DNA of 64,000 nucleotides from Nepenthes gracilis (GCA_033239525.1 BSYO01000036.1:6160126-6224125), one strand, 5' to 3'; counted from the first letter of the stretch, positions 34,601-47,430 are shown. The notes: generated by a model not told the origin, from the sequence alone. Numbers and translations are program-made.

Positions 34601-34699
34601 GAGCCAGTCATTAATCTGCCAGTTGTTGAGCCGCCAGCTGAACAACCGAAGTCAATTTTTGTGTAGCTTGTGAGGCTGGAGGAGCTAGCTGGCGAAGAG

Positions 34700-35435
34700 C
34701 CAAATGAGTCATAGGACTCGATGATTGAGCTTCTAGAGGAGTGTGCGGCGGAGGTTGCTGCTAGGCCTGACCAGGAGGCTGCTATGTTTGGTCCTCTGTC
34801 TCCAAAATCCAAGTCCCGCAGTCGGCCAGTGAGGCCTGAACGTCGAATCTGGCAGGTAAGTTGTTGTAACTCTCCTTCTCCTATTCTTCTCCGTTGCTGT
34901 CATTTGACATGTGTGGCCTTTGCAGGAGGAGAAAGTTGCAAGGCAGTCACCAAGGCGCTGCGCCAATGTGACCTAGCCATCTCCAACTGTGATAAGGAGA
35001 TAGCTTGGTTTGAGGAGGAGTTGGAGCTATAGAGAGCAGAGCACTAGGAGGAGACAGCTACTCTGCAATCTGTGATATCAAGTCCGGGGGCAGAGAATGC
35101 GAAATTAAAAGACGAGAAAGCTCTGCTTACAGGAGCTGTGGTGGCTAGTCTGGAAGAAGTGATCGCCAGGCTGAGGGAGGAGAACGTTCTGTTAACGGAA
35201 GAAAAGGACAATGTTGTGAGGCGTATCGATCAACTCGCGGAGCAAATGACATAATTAGAGAATGAGTTGACTACTTGCATACGCCCCCATGAGGTTTCTG
35301 ACATGCTGATGGCGTGGTTGTGGGAGGGAGTCTACCATTGCCGGCGCATAGCACAGCTGGTTAACCCCAGCTTTCCAATGGAACTTCTTGATCCCTCAAA
35401 CTGTTCCACCCAGCGTCGTGAGAGCCTCGTGGGAT
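34700..35435 (+). pseudogene. Extra ORF continued: coiled-coil and C-terminal region
   Basis: After a possible intron (donor CAG|GTAAGT near 34855, acceptor TTTGCAG near 34925) the plus strand encodes CDLAISNCDKEIAWFEEELE. A heptad-rich stretch with SLEEVIARLREENVLLTEEK (about 35140-35210) follows, then a tail ending REGCL-like at the TAG near 35432. Stops split it (35030, 35252). The order of globular N-domain, acidic linker, coiled coil and short C-region fits the gag-like or PF04195-type proteins of plant elements. Confidence 0.4.
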
Positions 35436-36059
35436 AGCCATCTCCTCATCCATAGATTTTGTACTCCTTACTCCTTATAATTGTATAGATTTTGATCAAT
35501 AAAATAAATATTTTATTGACGTTCTCCGTTCTCGCTTTAGTTGTTTCCTTTTAGGCATTATTGTTGCGTTTTTCAGCCAACTTGGTGTGTTGTGACCAAG
35601 TTGGTCGTCTGTCTTTTTTGAGACGTTCGTGATATTAACTAAAGGAATTAGGTCATGTGGAAGTTATCAGGGTGGATCCCGTCGTCAGGCGAAGCTTGTC
35701 CTTCATCTGTGATCTGGAGCTTGATGGCACTACTCAAGTGTGAACTTAGGTGACCAACTTTTTGGCGGCTATATTTTTGGTGGTTGGCTTTTTTTTTTTA
35801 GGCGGAGCGGCCTGCCCTTAGGATGTTGTTCGCCATTGCCTGTGCCTTTGTCTCGTTCTTTTCTCACTGGCTGAGGGTTTCTGGTGCAACGCTCAAATTG
35901 ACTCCTCAAAACTGTGACACAAGCATCGCTGGGTTCCAAAACTGCGATCCTTTGATTCGCGTGTTAATCTTTTAGGCGGGAACTCTGGTTTATAAATTGG
36001 CTAGGGTTTTGGGGTTTTGCCTTAGTAGTTTCCCCCTTGAATCTTGCCCCTGAGCCGTT

Positions 36060-36700
36060 CTTCATTCTTGACTTGCCATGGCTGATGAGAATATGATATG
36101 CATTCCGACTCTCCTCAATAAGGGCCGGACAATACGTCTAGCCCTCCTCATAGTTCCTCTTCTGGGTGGTCGTTCTTTGAGAGCTCTCCAGAGCCTTTCT
36201 GTGTCGCCTATACCGACCGCCCTGGGCCTTCTCGCTAGGTACTTCCTTTGTCATCTGGCTTTAGGGTTTTTGTTGCAACGGTTTGTATTTCCCTTGCTAA
36301 CACCCTTTTGTTTGCCAGCCTCATGAGGTGCAGGGCGATGCAGTTGAGATTTCGTCCTCAGAGGAGGATGAGGTGACTTGGGAGGAGCGCTCCATTCGTT
36401 TGCGCCCGACCTTTAACGACGACAGGCAAGAGAATTAGCAGGCGCACCAACGGGCCTTGCAGTGGATTGCGGCACTTGAGAGTGAGTTGAGGATGAGGCT
36501 TCGCTTTAAAGAGGTGGCGCTTGTTATGGAGGAGCAGTTTCAGGAGGGGATCCGTTTCAGCTGCAGGATCGCCTCCTTGGTGGATCCTTGCTTCCCCATC
36601 GGGTTCTTGGATTTCGCAATGCTGGTGCCACACAGAGATCCGACTTGGTGTGGTACTCCAACTATCATGGTCACAGTCCAAACGTAATTCTCGGGGAGGT
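36060..36700 (+). other. Second plus-strand frame in the Gypsy 3' region, unidentified
   Basis: ATGGCTGATGAGAATATG (36078) opens an 82-codon frame. Further down, a frame from about 36457 reads MQWIAALESELRMRLRFKEV. Intron-like signals lie between (donor near 36239, acceptor TTTGCCAG near 36320). No family was recognised. It may be another piece of the element's extra ORF or an older insertion within it. Confidence 0.25.
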
Positions 36701-37247
36701 TCATCAGCCTCGGGACGTCACCAAGCTGAGACATGATATCTCAGCAGTGGCGGCACTGTTTGGACCCTTTTTGCTCCTTTTTCTTTTTACGAGACGTTAT
36801 GAAGAGTGCTGTATGCGCTTTGTATAATGATGACACAATAATGAATAGTGCCCTGATATACCATTTTGTTATGGCAGTATGCATCTTCTTTCTTGCACTT
36901 CTGCTCTTATTTTTCGTTTCCCAACTTGAATGCCATTTCATGGGCCGGCTGACCTAGCGCATTGTATGCAAGTTGGCTGGTCAGTGCTGCTTGAGAGGTT
37001 TGTTGTGCTCTCTAATGGACTTAGGTCCTGAAGCAGACACAAGGTGTACCCTGATGTCAGGTCAAGCCTGTTCTACATTCATGCATGAGTAGAGGCTTAG
37101 CGGCGTTGCTCAAGTGCGAACTGGGGCGGCCAACTTTTGGACAGAGAGCCTTTACTCTTGAAGACCATTGTTGACTGACCACACTCGCTCTTGGCGAAGG
37201 TGATTGTGGCGTGTGCTGGTTGAGCCTCCTAAGATTTTGACTGCGAA

Positions 37248-37478
37248 CGGGCCATTTGGATGACCAAGGTTTAGTTTGACCGTTAGTACGCTACCCGGAT
37301 GACTAATGTTTAATTACAACTGCTCGTGGGCAGCTTGGATGACTAGGGTTTAATTACGATTGCTCATGGGCCATCTGAATGACCAGGGTTTAATTACGAC
37401 AGTGTACGGGCCACCTGGATAATCAGGGTTCAGTTACGACCGCTCATGGACTGCATGGATGATCAGGGTCTAGTTATG
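37248..37478. repeat. 40-bp tandem repeat, about six units
   Basis: Units follow the form CAGCTTGGATGACTAGGGTT then TAATTACGATTGCTCATGGG. Each is 40 bp and they vary at 15-25 percent of positions by eye. The array lies between the integrase and the extra ORF of the nested Gypsy element. Confidence 0.8.
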
Positions 37479-38099
37479 AGAGGGAGAAAACCCTTTCGAC
37501 TTAGGAGCAGTCTAGGCCGTGTAAACCTACAAATAGACATATATATGTATATAGGAAAAAAGGAAAGAAAGTCTACCGTACAGTGGTACAAGAAATACAA
37601 CGTGAAAAGTGTTCCTACATGCATGCATATAGTTGACTTACTTGTGCTGTTATTGAAAATAGCGCTTGAGGTGAACTGCGTTCCACATCCGAGGAACCAA
37701 CTTGCCGTTCTAGATCCGGAGCTTGTATGCTCCGTTTCACAGGATGATCGAGACTAAAAAGGAACCCTCCCAGTTTGGAGAAAGTTTATTACGGTTGACT
37801 GTCTTACCTGTGGCCTCGAATCTTCGCAGGATCAAGTCCCCAACTTTGAAGTGCCACGCTTTTACCTTTTTGTTATAATAGGACACAACTTATTGTTGGT
37901 AGGTGCTAACTCGCAGCCTGGCGGCGTCGTGGGCTTCCTTCAGTAAGTCTAGGTGTTCTTGAATTTTCTGGGAGTTACCTTGCGGGTCGAAAGACTCCAC
38001 CATAAGATTTGGAAGCTCGATCTCAATCGAAATTACTGTTTCAATCCCGTAACAGAGACTGAAGGGTGTCTCACGAGTCGGTTTCTTTGGAGTTGTTCG

Positions 38100-40870
38100 G
38101 TTAGACCATAGGATGGTGGGCAGTTCGTCGACCTAGGAGCCCCCCGCGTCCTCCTTCTCTGTCTTCAGGCCGTGGAGTAGCGTATGGTTTGTGACCTCTA
38201 TCTGTCCGTTGGCTTGCGGATATGCCACCGAAGTGTGATCCAATCTGATGCCTAGATTGGTGTAATATTTAGTGAAGCATTTTTTGACAAATTGGGTTCC
38301 GTTGTTAGTCAGGATAACTTCAAAAACTCCAAATCTGCTAACTATGCTCTGGCAGATGAATTCCATAACGTTGTGCTCTGTGATCTTAGCTAGTGAGGCA
38401 GTTTCAGCTCACTTAGTGAAGTAGTCGATGCCGGTGATGATAAACTTCATTTATCCGGTGACAATAAAAAATAGGTTAAGAATATCGAGTCTTCATTGTG
38501 TGAAAGGCCAAAGAGCTTGGAGAGTCCTCAATTCAGCAGGTGGCTGGTGGTGAAGATTGCCGTGGAGTTGGCAACTTTTGCACTTCTTCACAAAGTCGAG
38601 CACATCTCTCTTCATCTTTGGCTAGTAATATCCTTGGCGCATGATTTTGAATGCTATGTTCTTCCCGTTGATAAACGATCCGCAGATCCCAAGGTGGACT
38701 TCACTCAAGGCGTAATCCGCCTCCACAGGGGTTAAGCACCTGAGCTAAGGGAACGAGTAGCCACGACGATATAACCTTCCATCGACCATGGTGCACCAGC
38801 CGGCTGTCTTGTTGATCCACTTTGCTTCGTCTGTGTCGTCTGGCAGTGTTCCGTCTGTCAGGTATCTCTGGTAAGGCATCATCCAGCTTTCGGCGTCAGA
38901 GATTTGCATTGCTTCTTATTCCTCAGTGCTGGGAGTGCTTAAGACCTCCTGCATGTCCTACAAATACTGTTCTGGATTTTCGGCCGTTGCTGTTCTGGCT
39001 AGTTGGTCGCCTTCTGTTCTCAGTTCTGGAAATATGAATAAGGGTTACTTTATCAAATCTTTGGCTGGTTTCCTTTACCTTGGCCAAGTGGGGATTGCAT
39101 GCTTTGAAATTCCTGTTGACTTGGTTGACGATTAGCTCAGAGCCGTTGTAGATGGTTAACCGCTTAGCGAAACACACTGTAGCTAGTCTTAACCCAACCA
39201 ACAGGGTTTCGTATTCGGTAATGTTGTTAGTGACTGGGAAGTCAAGACTAAGAAAATACTACACCTCGAACCCATCAGGGGTCCTCAGGACTACTTTGGT
39301 GTCGTTGCCTGAATCCGTAGATGATCCATCTACGTTGAGAACCCATTCTGATTCCTCACCATGTAGTCCTATGCCCTTAATGGGCTGTTCATCAGGAATT
39401 AGGGTCATGGTCTCGACAATAAAGTCGGTTAGGGCCTGCCATTTGATGGCCGGTTTGGGCCAAAATTCGATATTGAACTCATCCAACTCGATACCCATTT
39501 TACCAGCTGTCTGAAAATATTGAGTTTCTGGAGAATATTCTTCAAAGGCAGGTCGGTTAGAACTACCACATAGTGCGTCTGGAAATAGGGTCTCAATTTT
39601 TGGGCAAAAAAGATAAGTGCCAAGGCTGACTTTTCTGCGTGTGGGTAGCGCATTTCTACATCGGTCAACGTTTTACTCATGTAGTAGACCGACCGTTGAA
39701 CGTCGAAGTCCTGGCGTACAAGGACAGAGTTGAGAGCCACATCTGACACTGCCAAGTAGAGGTACATCTCTTCTTCGTCCTTGGGTGATGTCAACAACGA
39801 CGGTTTGGCCAGATACTGCTTTAATTGGTCAAAGGTTGCCTGGCATTCTATAGTCCACTGGAATCCGTTTGCCTTTGTCCCTCTTGGAGTTTTGAAGAAT
39901 GATTGGTACTTGTCTCTTGACTTGGTTGGAAAATGGGACAAGGTGGCCAGTCTTTCTGTTAGCCTTTGGATGTCTTTGACAATTCGGGGTGGTGTCATGT
40001 CTACGAGGGCCTTGATCTTCTCCAGGTTTGGTTCGATTTCCCGTTGGGAGACAACGAACCCCAAATATTTCCCCGAGGATACTCCAAAGACGCATTTAGA
40101 GGAATTGAGCTTCATCTGATGCGTGTAGAGCACCTCGAAAGATTCAGCCAGATCACGGATATGGTCATTGGTGGTCTTACTTTTGATGAGCATGTCGTCA
40201 ACGTATACCTCCATGTTGCTGCCGATCTGATTTTTGAATATTATATTCACGAGCCGCCGATAAGTTACTCATATGTTATTTAGTTCGAAGGGCATTACCT
40301 TATAGCAGTAGGTGCCTTAGTCTATTATGAACAAAGTGTGCTCATCATCCTTGGGACTTATTCAAATCTGGTTATAATTTGAGTAAGCATCCGTGAAATT
40401 CAAGAGGTCGTGTCTAGATGTTGAGTCCACCAAGAGGTCGATCATAGGTAAATGGAAGCTATCTTTTGGACAGACTTTGTTGACGTTAGTGAAATCGACG
40501 TACATTCGCTATTTTTCATTACTTTTCTTCATCAAGATGATATTGGGGAACCAATCCGAGTACTAGACTTCTCTGATGAAGCTGGTGCCTAGTAGCTTTT
40601 TTACTTCCTCCCAGATGGCGATTAATTTTTTCATGGAGTGGTTTCTCCATTTTTACCTGATGAGCTTGCAGTTGGGATCGAGGCTGAACTTGTGGACCAT
40701 TACTCCGGCCGAAATTTCAGGCATGTCAGTGAGTATCCATGCAAAGACGTCAGCATTCTATCGTAAGAATGTGACTAGCTCGTTGCGCAGTGTACCAGTG
40801 AGTGAGCCCCAGATCTGTACACACCTCTCCGGGTCTTCCGGATTCAGTGGGATTAGGTCGGTGGCTTCCC
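38100..40870 (-). pseudogene. Gypsy pol: reverse transcriptase, RNase H and integrase, decayed
   Basis: On the minus strand from ~40750: reverse transcriptase with the intact catalytic motif YVDDMLIKS (about 40205-40180), then KLNSSKCVFGVSSGKYLGFV and the RNase H-linked FQWTIECQATFDQLKQYLAK. An RNase H-type segment WVLNVDGSS and VGLRLATVCFAKRLTIYNGS follows (39365-39160). The integrase zinc-finger C-X2-C end (VKKCKSC, ~38570) and core TDYFTK and ILTNNGTQFVKKCF (~38310) come next. In the core the second catalytic Asp of the DDE triad is Asn (AAC), and stops are scattered, so it is inactive. No gag or protease precedes it. Confidence 0.85.
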
Positions 40871-40884
40871 ACAGATGGCGCCAA

Positions 40885-41894
40885 TGATGCACATTGGATC
40901 CAAGCTTTGAGCAAATTTGGGTCAAGGATATCATCTGAATCCATCTTCATCTTCCGAGTTTGGATCCTACACACTACAATTAAGAACAAGAGGTCAGACG
41001 TCGGCGGGATGTTATCCTACTGAAAATACTCCAACGCTCAAATCAGTAAACAACTTTTGAGTTTGGAAGATAAAAGTAATGAAAGTGATGAAAATACGGG
41101 GAGTGCTGAGATGGGTGTGTGCTCTCGTCGAGAGAGGCTTTGAGGCCCGTGAGAAGTGTAAATTCTAAGTATTGTGTTTGCTAGGAATATAGTAGAGAGA
41201 GTGAAGATTGCGCTCCTGAAAGCGTGGAAGTTTTGTAGATGATGGCTTCTCGTGGGTAAGTGGGAATAACTGAGGGCGTAAGATTGTTGGGGAATGCAAG
41301 TGTTTGTGAGTGAATTCAAGCGTGTCTGAAAGCGTCCCCTGGAATGAAGACTTTTTAGCCTTTTATAGGCGTTGCTTTGGGCAGCCTTCATTGTGCGGAA
41401 GGGCTTGATTCCCGTACTCTATTGGGATTATTTCCTCTTTTGGAGGAGAGCTTCTGTGACAATAATGGTCGTTGCCTTGATTACCTTCCTTCTGCGTTCT
41501 TATAATCGTGAGGGTTAGTAGCAGACAAGGAGAGGATTCTGGCACATTCCTTTAGGGATGCGCGTTGGATCTACTGATGATCGTTACTGAATGGATTGCC
41601 TTCTGTTGGGAGCGCGCAATTAGGGGAGAAGACCGTTGCTAGTCGTGGATAGACGCGTGGGCCAAGTTGGGCTTGGGCCGCGTTAAGTTTGATCTTCAAA
41701 TGATAAAGTTTTTGGTCAACAGAAGTGTTGACTGTTTAGGAAGTTGACCATCCAAATTGTCAGTCCTAATTTTTTCGTCTTCTTTGGCTTTCAACCGGTC
41801 AATGCTGGGCGTTAACCATCATGGCGTAAATGAGCCATAGCGATTCTGCACCGTCACTCCTTTCTGAGCCAGCCCATTGCTGGCGTACCCATCA
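40885..41894 (-). repeat. 5' LTR of the nested Gypsy element
   Basis: On the plus strand it begins TGATGCACATTGGATCC and ends TGGCGTACCCATCA, i.e. TG...CA. It is the partner of 31871-32854. On the minus strand the bases just inside it (TTGGCGCCATCTGTGGG) fit a primer-binding site. Confidence 0.82.
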
Positions 41895-43139
41895 GTTCTG
41901 ATATTTATATTTTTTCTTAAAGTGAAATGTTTTGATTGTTGTACTTTTTTATAAGGTAAAAAATTATAAATTTATATTTTTGTTATAGAGAGAAAAAGTT
42001 TTATGATTTGTTATAAAGTCCAACATTTGGTATTTTATTAAGAACCACTTTAATTATATTAATGAAACCATATATTTAGACGTCTTAATTATCATGCATA
42101 TTTGATGACTATACCTATCTCATAGGTGGCAAAAAAGTGATGGTTGACCACATCTTTAGAGTGTATTTGTAGATAGCTCGCCTAGGCCTAAATAATAGTA
42201 TTTTGGCTTAATATTATCACAATTATTTATAATTTTTTCTCAAAGTTTGGCCTTTTAATCCTTAATTCTTATTTTTTGAATGATTTAAGTTTTTAGAATT
42301 TTTATCTGTATCATATTTGATATTTAAGATATTTTAGTTTTTTGAAAATTGTAGGTTTCGTCATTGTCATTGGAATTATCCAACTTTGGATTTTGAAATG
42401 TTTAGAATCATGTAATATTTGAACATTTAGATGACTTTGTACAATTTAATATTATTTGATATTTATATATAAATCATAAAATTTGTATATGAAATCAGAT
42501 TTGGACACTTGTTCATTGGGATATTTACTATATTAAATTTTTGACATGACGTTATTAGTTTTATTTGCTTTATCTAATTTACATATGTTATATATATATA
42601 CCCTTTCAAATTAGAGGGCCTTCAGATTACTTCAAGAATTTTGGATAGAGAATATCAAAAACCTTTGTTATTATTATGTTGTTAGACATATATTTGGATT
42701 TATTTTAAGATTATGTTGGGATTTTGTCTATTCAATTTATTTATAGCCTATAATATTAGGAGATACTTTTATCAATACAAACATTTGTACATGCTTTATA
42801 TTATCATGGTTGGATTGTAGTAGATACTTTTTCATATGGATTGGTTTGGTATGAGTAGATTATTAAAATAATTTATTTAGGGATCATGTCAGATAGTTTG
42901 GTCAAAACCTGTATATGTCATTGAGTATTATGGATATTATATTGTTTTGGATTTGGTTTTATTTACGCTTGACTTGGTGAATTAGGTTAATTGAGTTTTA
43001 TCCAAATTTAAGAAAAAAATAGATAATAGAAATTTATTTAATTACTTACCCAGGTCGAAATCGTAATAAAAGTGGAATCAATGATGCTGTATGAAAAAAG
43101 TCTGATGTGGTATTGCGAAACTATATGTTTGAAATTTAT

Positions 43140-43830
43140 GAAATGATAAATACTGAAAAATGTCAAGAGATCGAGGAGTAGTATCTAGTTGAGAGGACGA
43201 TATCACGTCCCTAATGATACAATGTCAAGATGTCAAGTTCATGGAGAGACTAGCAACAGTAAACCTAGAGGAAGCCATGATGCTTGTCAACCGATTTACA
43301 AACGAGTGAGTTCTATAGTTCTTAGGAGAGTTGGATCCCATAAAAGCCAAAATTTGGATCCATAGGGTGGACAAAATATTTGAAGTAATAAATTGCCCGA
43401 AGGAGAAAAAGGTAAAGTTTGCGGCCTACAAGTTGAAAAGTGAAGTTGATTGATAGCGAGCAACGCAGAGAAGGATACTGGGAATGAAAAATAAAGAAAT
43501 TTCTTAAGCCTCTATGAAAAAATACTTTCTGTCGAGCCTTTGTGAGTTCAGGGACGACGAGTTCAATTGCCTAAGGTTGGGAAACTGGATGGTGACAAAA
43601 TGTGACATAACATTTATAGAATTATTCCGTTTCTCACTACATATTGTAGTAGATGAGGCCGGGAGGGCCAAAAAGTTCTTATAAGGACTTCAAGACTTGA
43701 TCTAGGAACAATTGGTGTCATTTCGGTTGAGGATGTACAGCAAAGTGTTTAACCGAGCCTTTTTGTATTAAGCAAGAGTAGGAAAGGATGAAGTTCTTTG
43801 AGAAGAGGATGATGAGTAGAGGTGAAAACT
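43140..43830 (+). pseudogene. Gypsy gag remnant of the old element
   Basis: The plus strand carries broken pieces of a retrotransposon gag. Around 43333-43440 it reads DPIKAKIWIHR, then VDKIFEVINCPKEKKVKFAA YKL-type sequence, the conserved capsid block of Tekay/Del and related elements. KYFLSSLCEFRDDEFN and FRLRMYSKVF pieces follow. Many stops and shifts are present. A degraded zinc-knuckle-like stretch follows at about 43930-44040. Confidence 0.7.
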
Positions 43831-44475
43831 TGCAGTTGGGAATACCCCACTTAAGGTCCACGGCACATGATAAGGACATGATGATTGGGGTTTAATCTTT
43901 GCCGACAAAGCTATAGCACTCTAGACCAGTATGCAATTATTGTGCAAGTAACATCCAAGGAACCAATGCTATTGGCAAACTGGACTTTATATCAATTGTT
44001 GCCGAGTTAGCCATATGATAAAATATTGTTTGTTTCTTACAAAGCATTCAGAAAGAAAGTTGATCATTTTGGGGAGAGTTTATGCAACGACAACAAAGTA
44101 TGCATGTGTCTACCTATCGGTAGTTGAAAGTAACATGTTAATTATGGCTCACATATTGATTAATCCTGAGTGTACAAAATTATTATAAGTTCACCTTCTC
44201 AAATTTTAGAATATACCTTGGTCGTATCCACTATAGTGGATAAGTCACTAGTGGTGGACATTATGTATCCCAAATACTTGGTTTCGGTTAGTGATTTTCA
44301 ACTATTTGTGGATTTGATTTTGTTAAATATGCTTAACTTTGATGTTATCTAAGAAATAGACTAATTGGTATGTTATTATGTGTGTGTTTATTGTTTTAAT
44401 AAGATGGTCTTGTCTTATATTTTGAGGTATTATTCTGTTGAACTTTAAGGAAATATTAGGAAGAAATCACTGGGT

Positions 44476-44960
44476 TTGATATTGGCTCTATATTCGAGCT
44501 ATTTGAGTCAAAATAGATGCCAAGCTTATTTAGTTTATGCTACACCTCTTACAAGTCATAACATGTCCATTGAGGAGATTTCCATAGTTTTTGAATTTGA
44601 ATATGTATTTCTAAAAGAGTTGCCAAATTTATCTTCAAATCAAGTAATTGTGTTTGTTATTGATGTGATACTTGGATTTACACTTATATCGAGAGCTTCT
44701 TATAGAATGGCTCCATCCAAGTCGAAAGAGTTGAAGTAGTAATTGTATAAGTTATTGGAGATTCAACCGAGTGAATTGCCATGGGGAACACTAATATTTT
44801 TTATGAAGAAGGATGGATTGATGAAACTGTGTATTGATTATAGAAAATTGAATTAAATTATAATAAAAAATAAATACCATTTGCCAATGATTAGCGACCT
44901 ATTCGAACAATTTGAAGGAGTACAAGTCTTTTTCAAGATTAATTTACTCTTAGAGTATCA
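44476..44960 (+). pseudogene. Reverse transcriptase N-terminal half of the old Gypsy element
   Basis: The frame gives RCQAYLVYATPL, then ISIVFEFEYVFLKELPNLSS, PISR-like ISRASYRMAPSKSKELK and a stop (44737-44739). It then continues ELPWGTLIFFMKKDGLMKLC and IDYRKLN with NKYHLPMISDLFEQFEGVQV. This is the textbook order of a chromovirus-type Gypsy reverse transcriptase. It breaks at the YH residues near 44958, where another LTR is inserted. Confidence 0.85.
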
Positions 44961-44963
44961 TTA

Positions 44964-46490
44964 TGTCACGTCTTAAATTTTGATCCTATCATTAACAATT
45001 AATAATAATATTAATAATGATCTAATTAGCCATATGATTAATATTGGATGTAAATTTTACGTCGATATCTCAATTGACCTAAATAAAATATTATAAACTA
45101 AACACAAGATCCAAAATATGCCATGTCATCGTGTGACTCCAACACTAACCCAACAATGATGTCGGGCCATACGTAAATAGTTATGTATAACCCAAATATA
45201 ACAAAAATTAATAATTCAATATAACTATAAACTAATAACCACTATTGTCTACCATCGAACTGTTTGAGATCCCACAATTCTACAACCAGAACCTTCTAAA
45301 CTGTATTCATAGACTCATAACATTCTAAATACATATTCATTGTCTAAATAACATAAAACATTAACTATTACTATCCAAAAATTAAAATACAACAATAAAC
45401 ATTTAATAATTCAGATTCTAATATCTTCCCGAACAATTGTTTCTTCAATTCTGATCATTCTACAAGTATTTAAAGCTTTGATTTGAAGAGGTTAGTAAAC
45501 TAAAAGCAAGGAATGAGCTAAAAATTTAGTAATATATATAATTTTATAATTAAACATATGTAATTTACATTTAAAATATAATAAAAGAAATAATGTATAT
45601 GATTTCAGTGCAATATTATGAAATTTCATGACAATTTATATTATCAATTTTTCAAATTTACTTATCGTATTTTTATTTAATTCATATCTTCAAATCATGC
45701 TAAAATATGATTTTCTTAGAAACCAAAGGCCAATAGGGCTTCACCAACTAAAGATACAAATAATCAAAACCTGAGTTATATTTATTTCTACACAATTAAA
45801 GGTCGTATGCTACTATTGGAGACCCATAAGTAGGTTATCATATATATAACTCTGTAGACGAAGATGAATACCACTTTCACCCGTAAATAATAGGTTCAAA
45901 TATCAATTACTATTATAATATCTTATCCACTGAATTATAATCATGATCTAATACTTATACTTACAGAAGCTCTACACAATTCATCATAATTCTTTACTTT
46001 CTCATTCTAGAGAAAATTTTTGTAATTTTTAATATAATTGTAGAGTTTTCTCTTTAATTTTTGTTAGTATTTAACATACAATACTTATAATTTATGCAGA
46101 AATTTAGTTATGATAAAATTTAAAATATAGAATGCTAAATTAGCATGATAGCACTGAAAAATTTAGCACCACAGGTAAACACTACCCATCCCAGGTAAAC
46201 ACTGCAGTGCACGAACTCTGCCTTAGGTGCGCTTCAATCATGAATATTCTAGAAAGCATGCTGTGGGTGTTCTTCAAGCGTGGATATACTAAAAAGTGCG
46301 CTTAGGCGCCGATCAGGCGTCCATCAGGTTTGACATCACTACCCATCCCACGCATGGGCACGTGATTAGAGCCGGTCAAATATCCATTAATTCAATATAA
46401 TGAATCTGATATTGATTTTTGATCAAAATTTTTTTTTATCCTTGGCATTAATTTTCATTATTTTAATTTAATTAATCCATTTTAATTTTA
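44964..46490 (-). mobile_element. LTR-like insertion in the reverse transcriptase, minus orientation
   Basis: The coding homology stops just before TGTCACGTCTTAAATTTTG and resumes at about 46495 with the reverse-transcriptase segment LVISFGLSNA in a broken frame. The reverse complement of 44964-45880 resembles 48820-49738: the shared word CCTTTGGTTTCTAAG / CCTTGGTTTCTAAG and a common terminus GACGTGACA / GACATGATA. I therefore infer two solo LTRs of one family in opposite orientation. The distal end is approximate; a CATTA duplication (44959-44963, about 46445) is only a candidate. Confidence 0.55.
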
Positions 46491-46494
46491 ATTT

Positions 46495-47430
46495 AAATTC
46501 TTGGTAATATCGTTTGGTTATCAAATGCATCTGTGGTGTTCAGGGATCCTATAAATTCTATTTTCCAACCCTGTTTGGAACAATTTATGATCGTCTTCGT
46601 AGTGATATTTTGATTTATTTAAGGTGTCTTGAGGAATATAAGACTTATTTGAGAACTACTTCATAAATTTTGAGAGAAAGGTGGTTATTTACCAAATTGA
46701 AGAAATATAATTTTTGGTTAAAGAGGATATCATTTCTTATATATATAATTTCGAAAGGAGGAGTGTTGATGGATTTAAAGAAGATCGAAGCAGTAGCAAA
46801 TTGGGAATAGCTAACAACTGCTGTGAAGATTCAAAGTTTTCTTAGGTTGGCCAAATATTAAAGATAATTTGTTGAAATATTTTTAGGGATTGCAGCATTG
46901 TTGATGTGTTTGATGCAAAAGCCAGTGATCTTTAATGGGGATGAGGACTACAAGAGAAGTTTTCATGAACTAAAGAATAGATTAACTTCAATGTTGATTA
47001 TGTCAATTTTAGACGATTCAAGAGGTTTTGTAATTTACTGTGATACGTCAAAGAAAGGTTTAGGCTACGTCTTGATGCAATACGTTTAAATTATCCCTTA
47101 TAGATCAAGGTAGCTCAAGAACTATGAGTAGAATTATCCTGCCCGTGATTTAGAATAGAACTAGTAGCAGTGATATTTACTTTGAAAATTTGGATTCATG
47201 GTCTTTATGGATAGAAGTTCATTGTTTACACTAATTATTAGAGTGTAAAATATTTATTCTCATAAAAAGAATTGAATATGAGGCAATATCGCTGGATGAA
47301 GTTGCATAAAAATTATAATTATGAGTTTTAGTATCAAGAGTGAAAGACGAACGTTGCTGCTGATATGTTGAATCAGAATTCTTTGGGCATTGTGGCCCAC
47401 TTGATAATTAAGGAATAAAAGGTACTAAAT
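46495..47430 (+). pseudogene. Reverse transcriptase C-terminal half and RNase H of the old element
   Basis: After the insertion, polymerase similarity resumes (NASVVFRDPINSIFQPC). The catalytic FVDD motif near 46598 is disrupted by a one-base deletion. Connection and RNase H segments follow: LKKIEAVANWE, DYKRSFHELKNRLTSML, GFVIYCDTSKKGLGYVLMQ, then a region matching the NYPARDLE and DHKSLKY-type RNase H blocks with stops. Confidence 0.8.

Larger units (their letters stand above)
31871..41894 (-). mobile_element. Ty3/Gypsy retrotransposon (Tat-lineage-like) without gag, nested in the older LTR
   Basis: The LTRs at 31871-32854 (3' LTR) and 40885-41894 (5' LTR) are homologous over about 1 kb. 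The element reads on the minus strand: inside the 5' LTR the minus strand gives TTGGCGCCATCTGTGGGAAG, a primer-site sequence typical of this group. Then come reverse transcriptase, RNase H and integrase (40870 to 38100) and a ~5-kb 3' region carrying an opposite-strand frame. Only ~100 bp separate the 5' LTR from reverse-transcriptase-like sequence, so gag and protease are deleted. A clean target duplication is not seen. GATAT at 31856-31860 and 41900-41904 is a candidate with a few unexplained bases. Confidence 0.83.

Noticed and set aside
37248..37478. CRISPR-like spacing of the 40-bp repeats
   Set aside because: The units are contiguous and degenerate with no constant-repeat/variable-spacer pattern, and the context is a plant retrotransposon.
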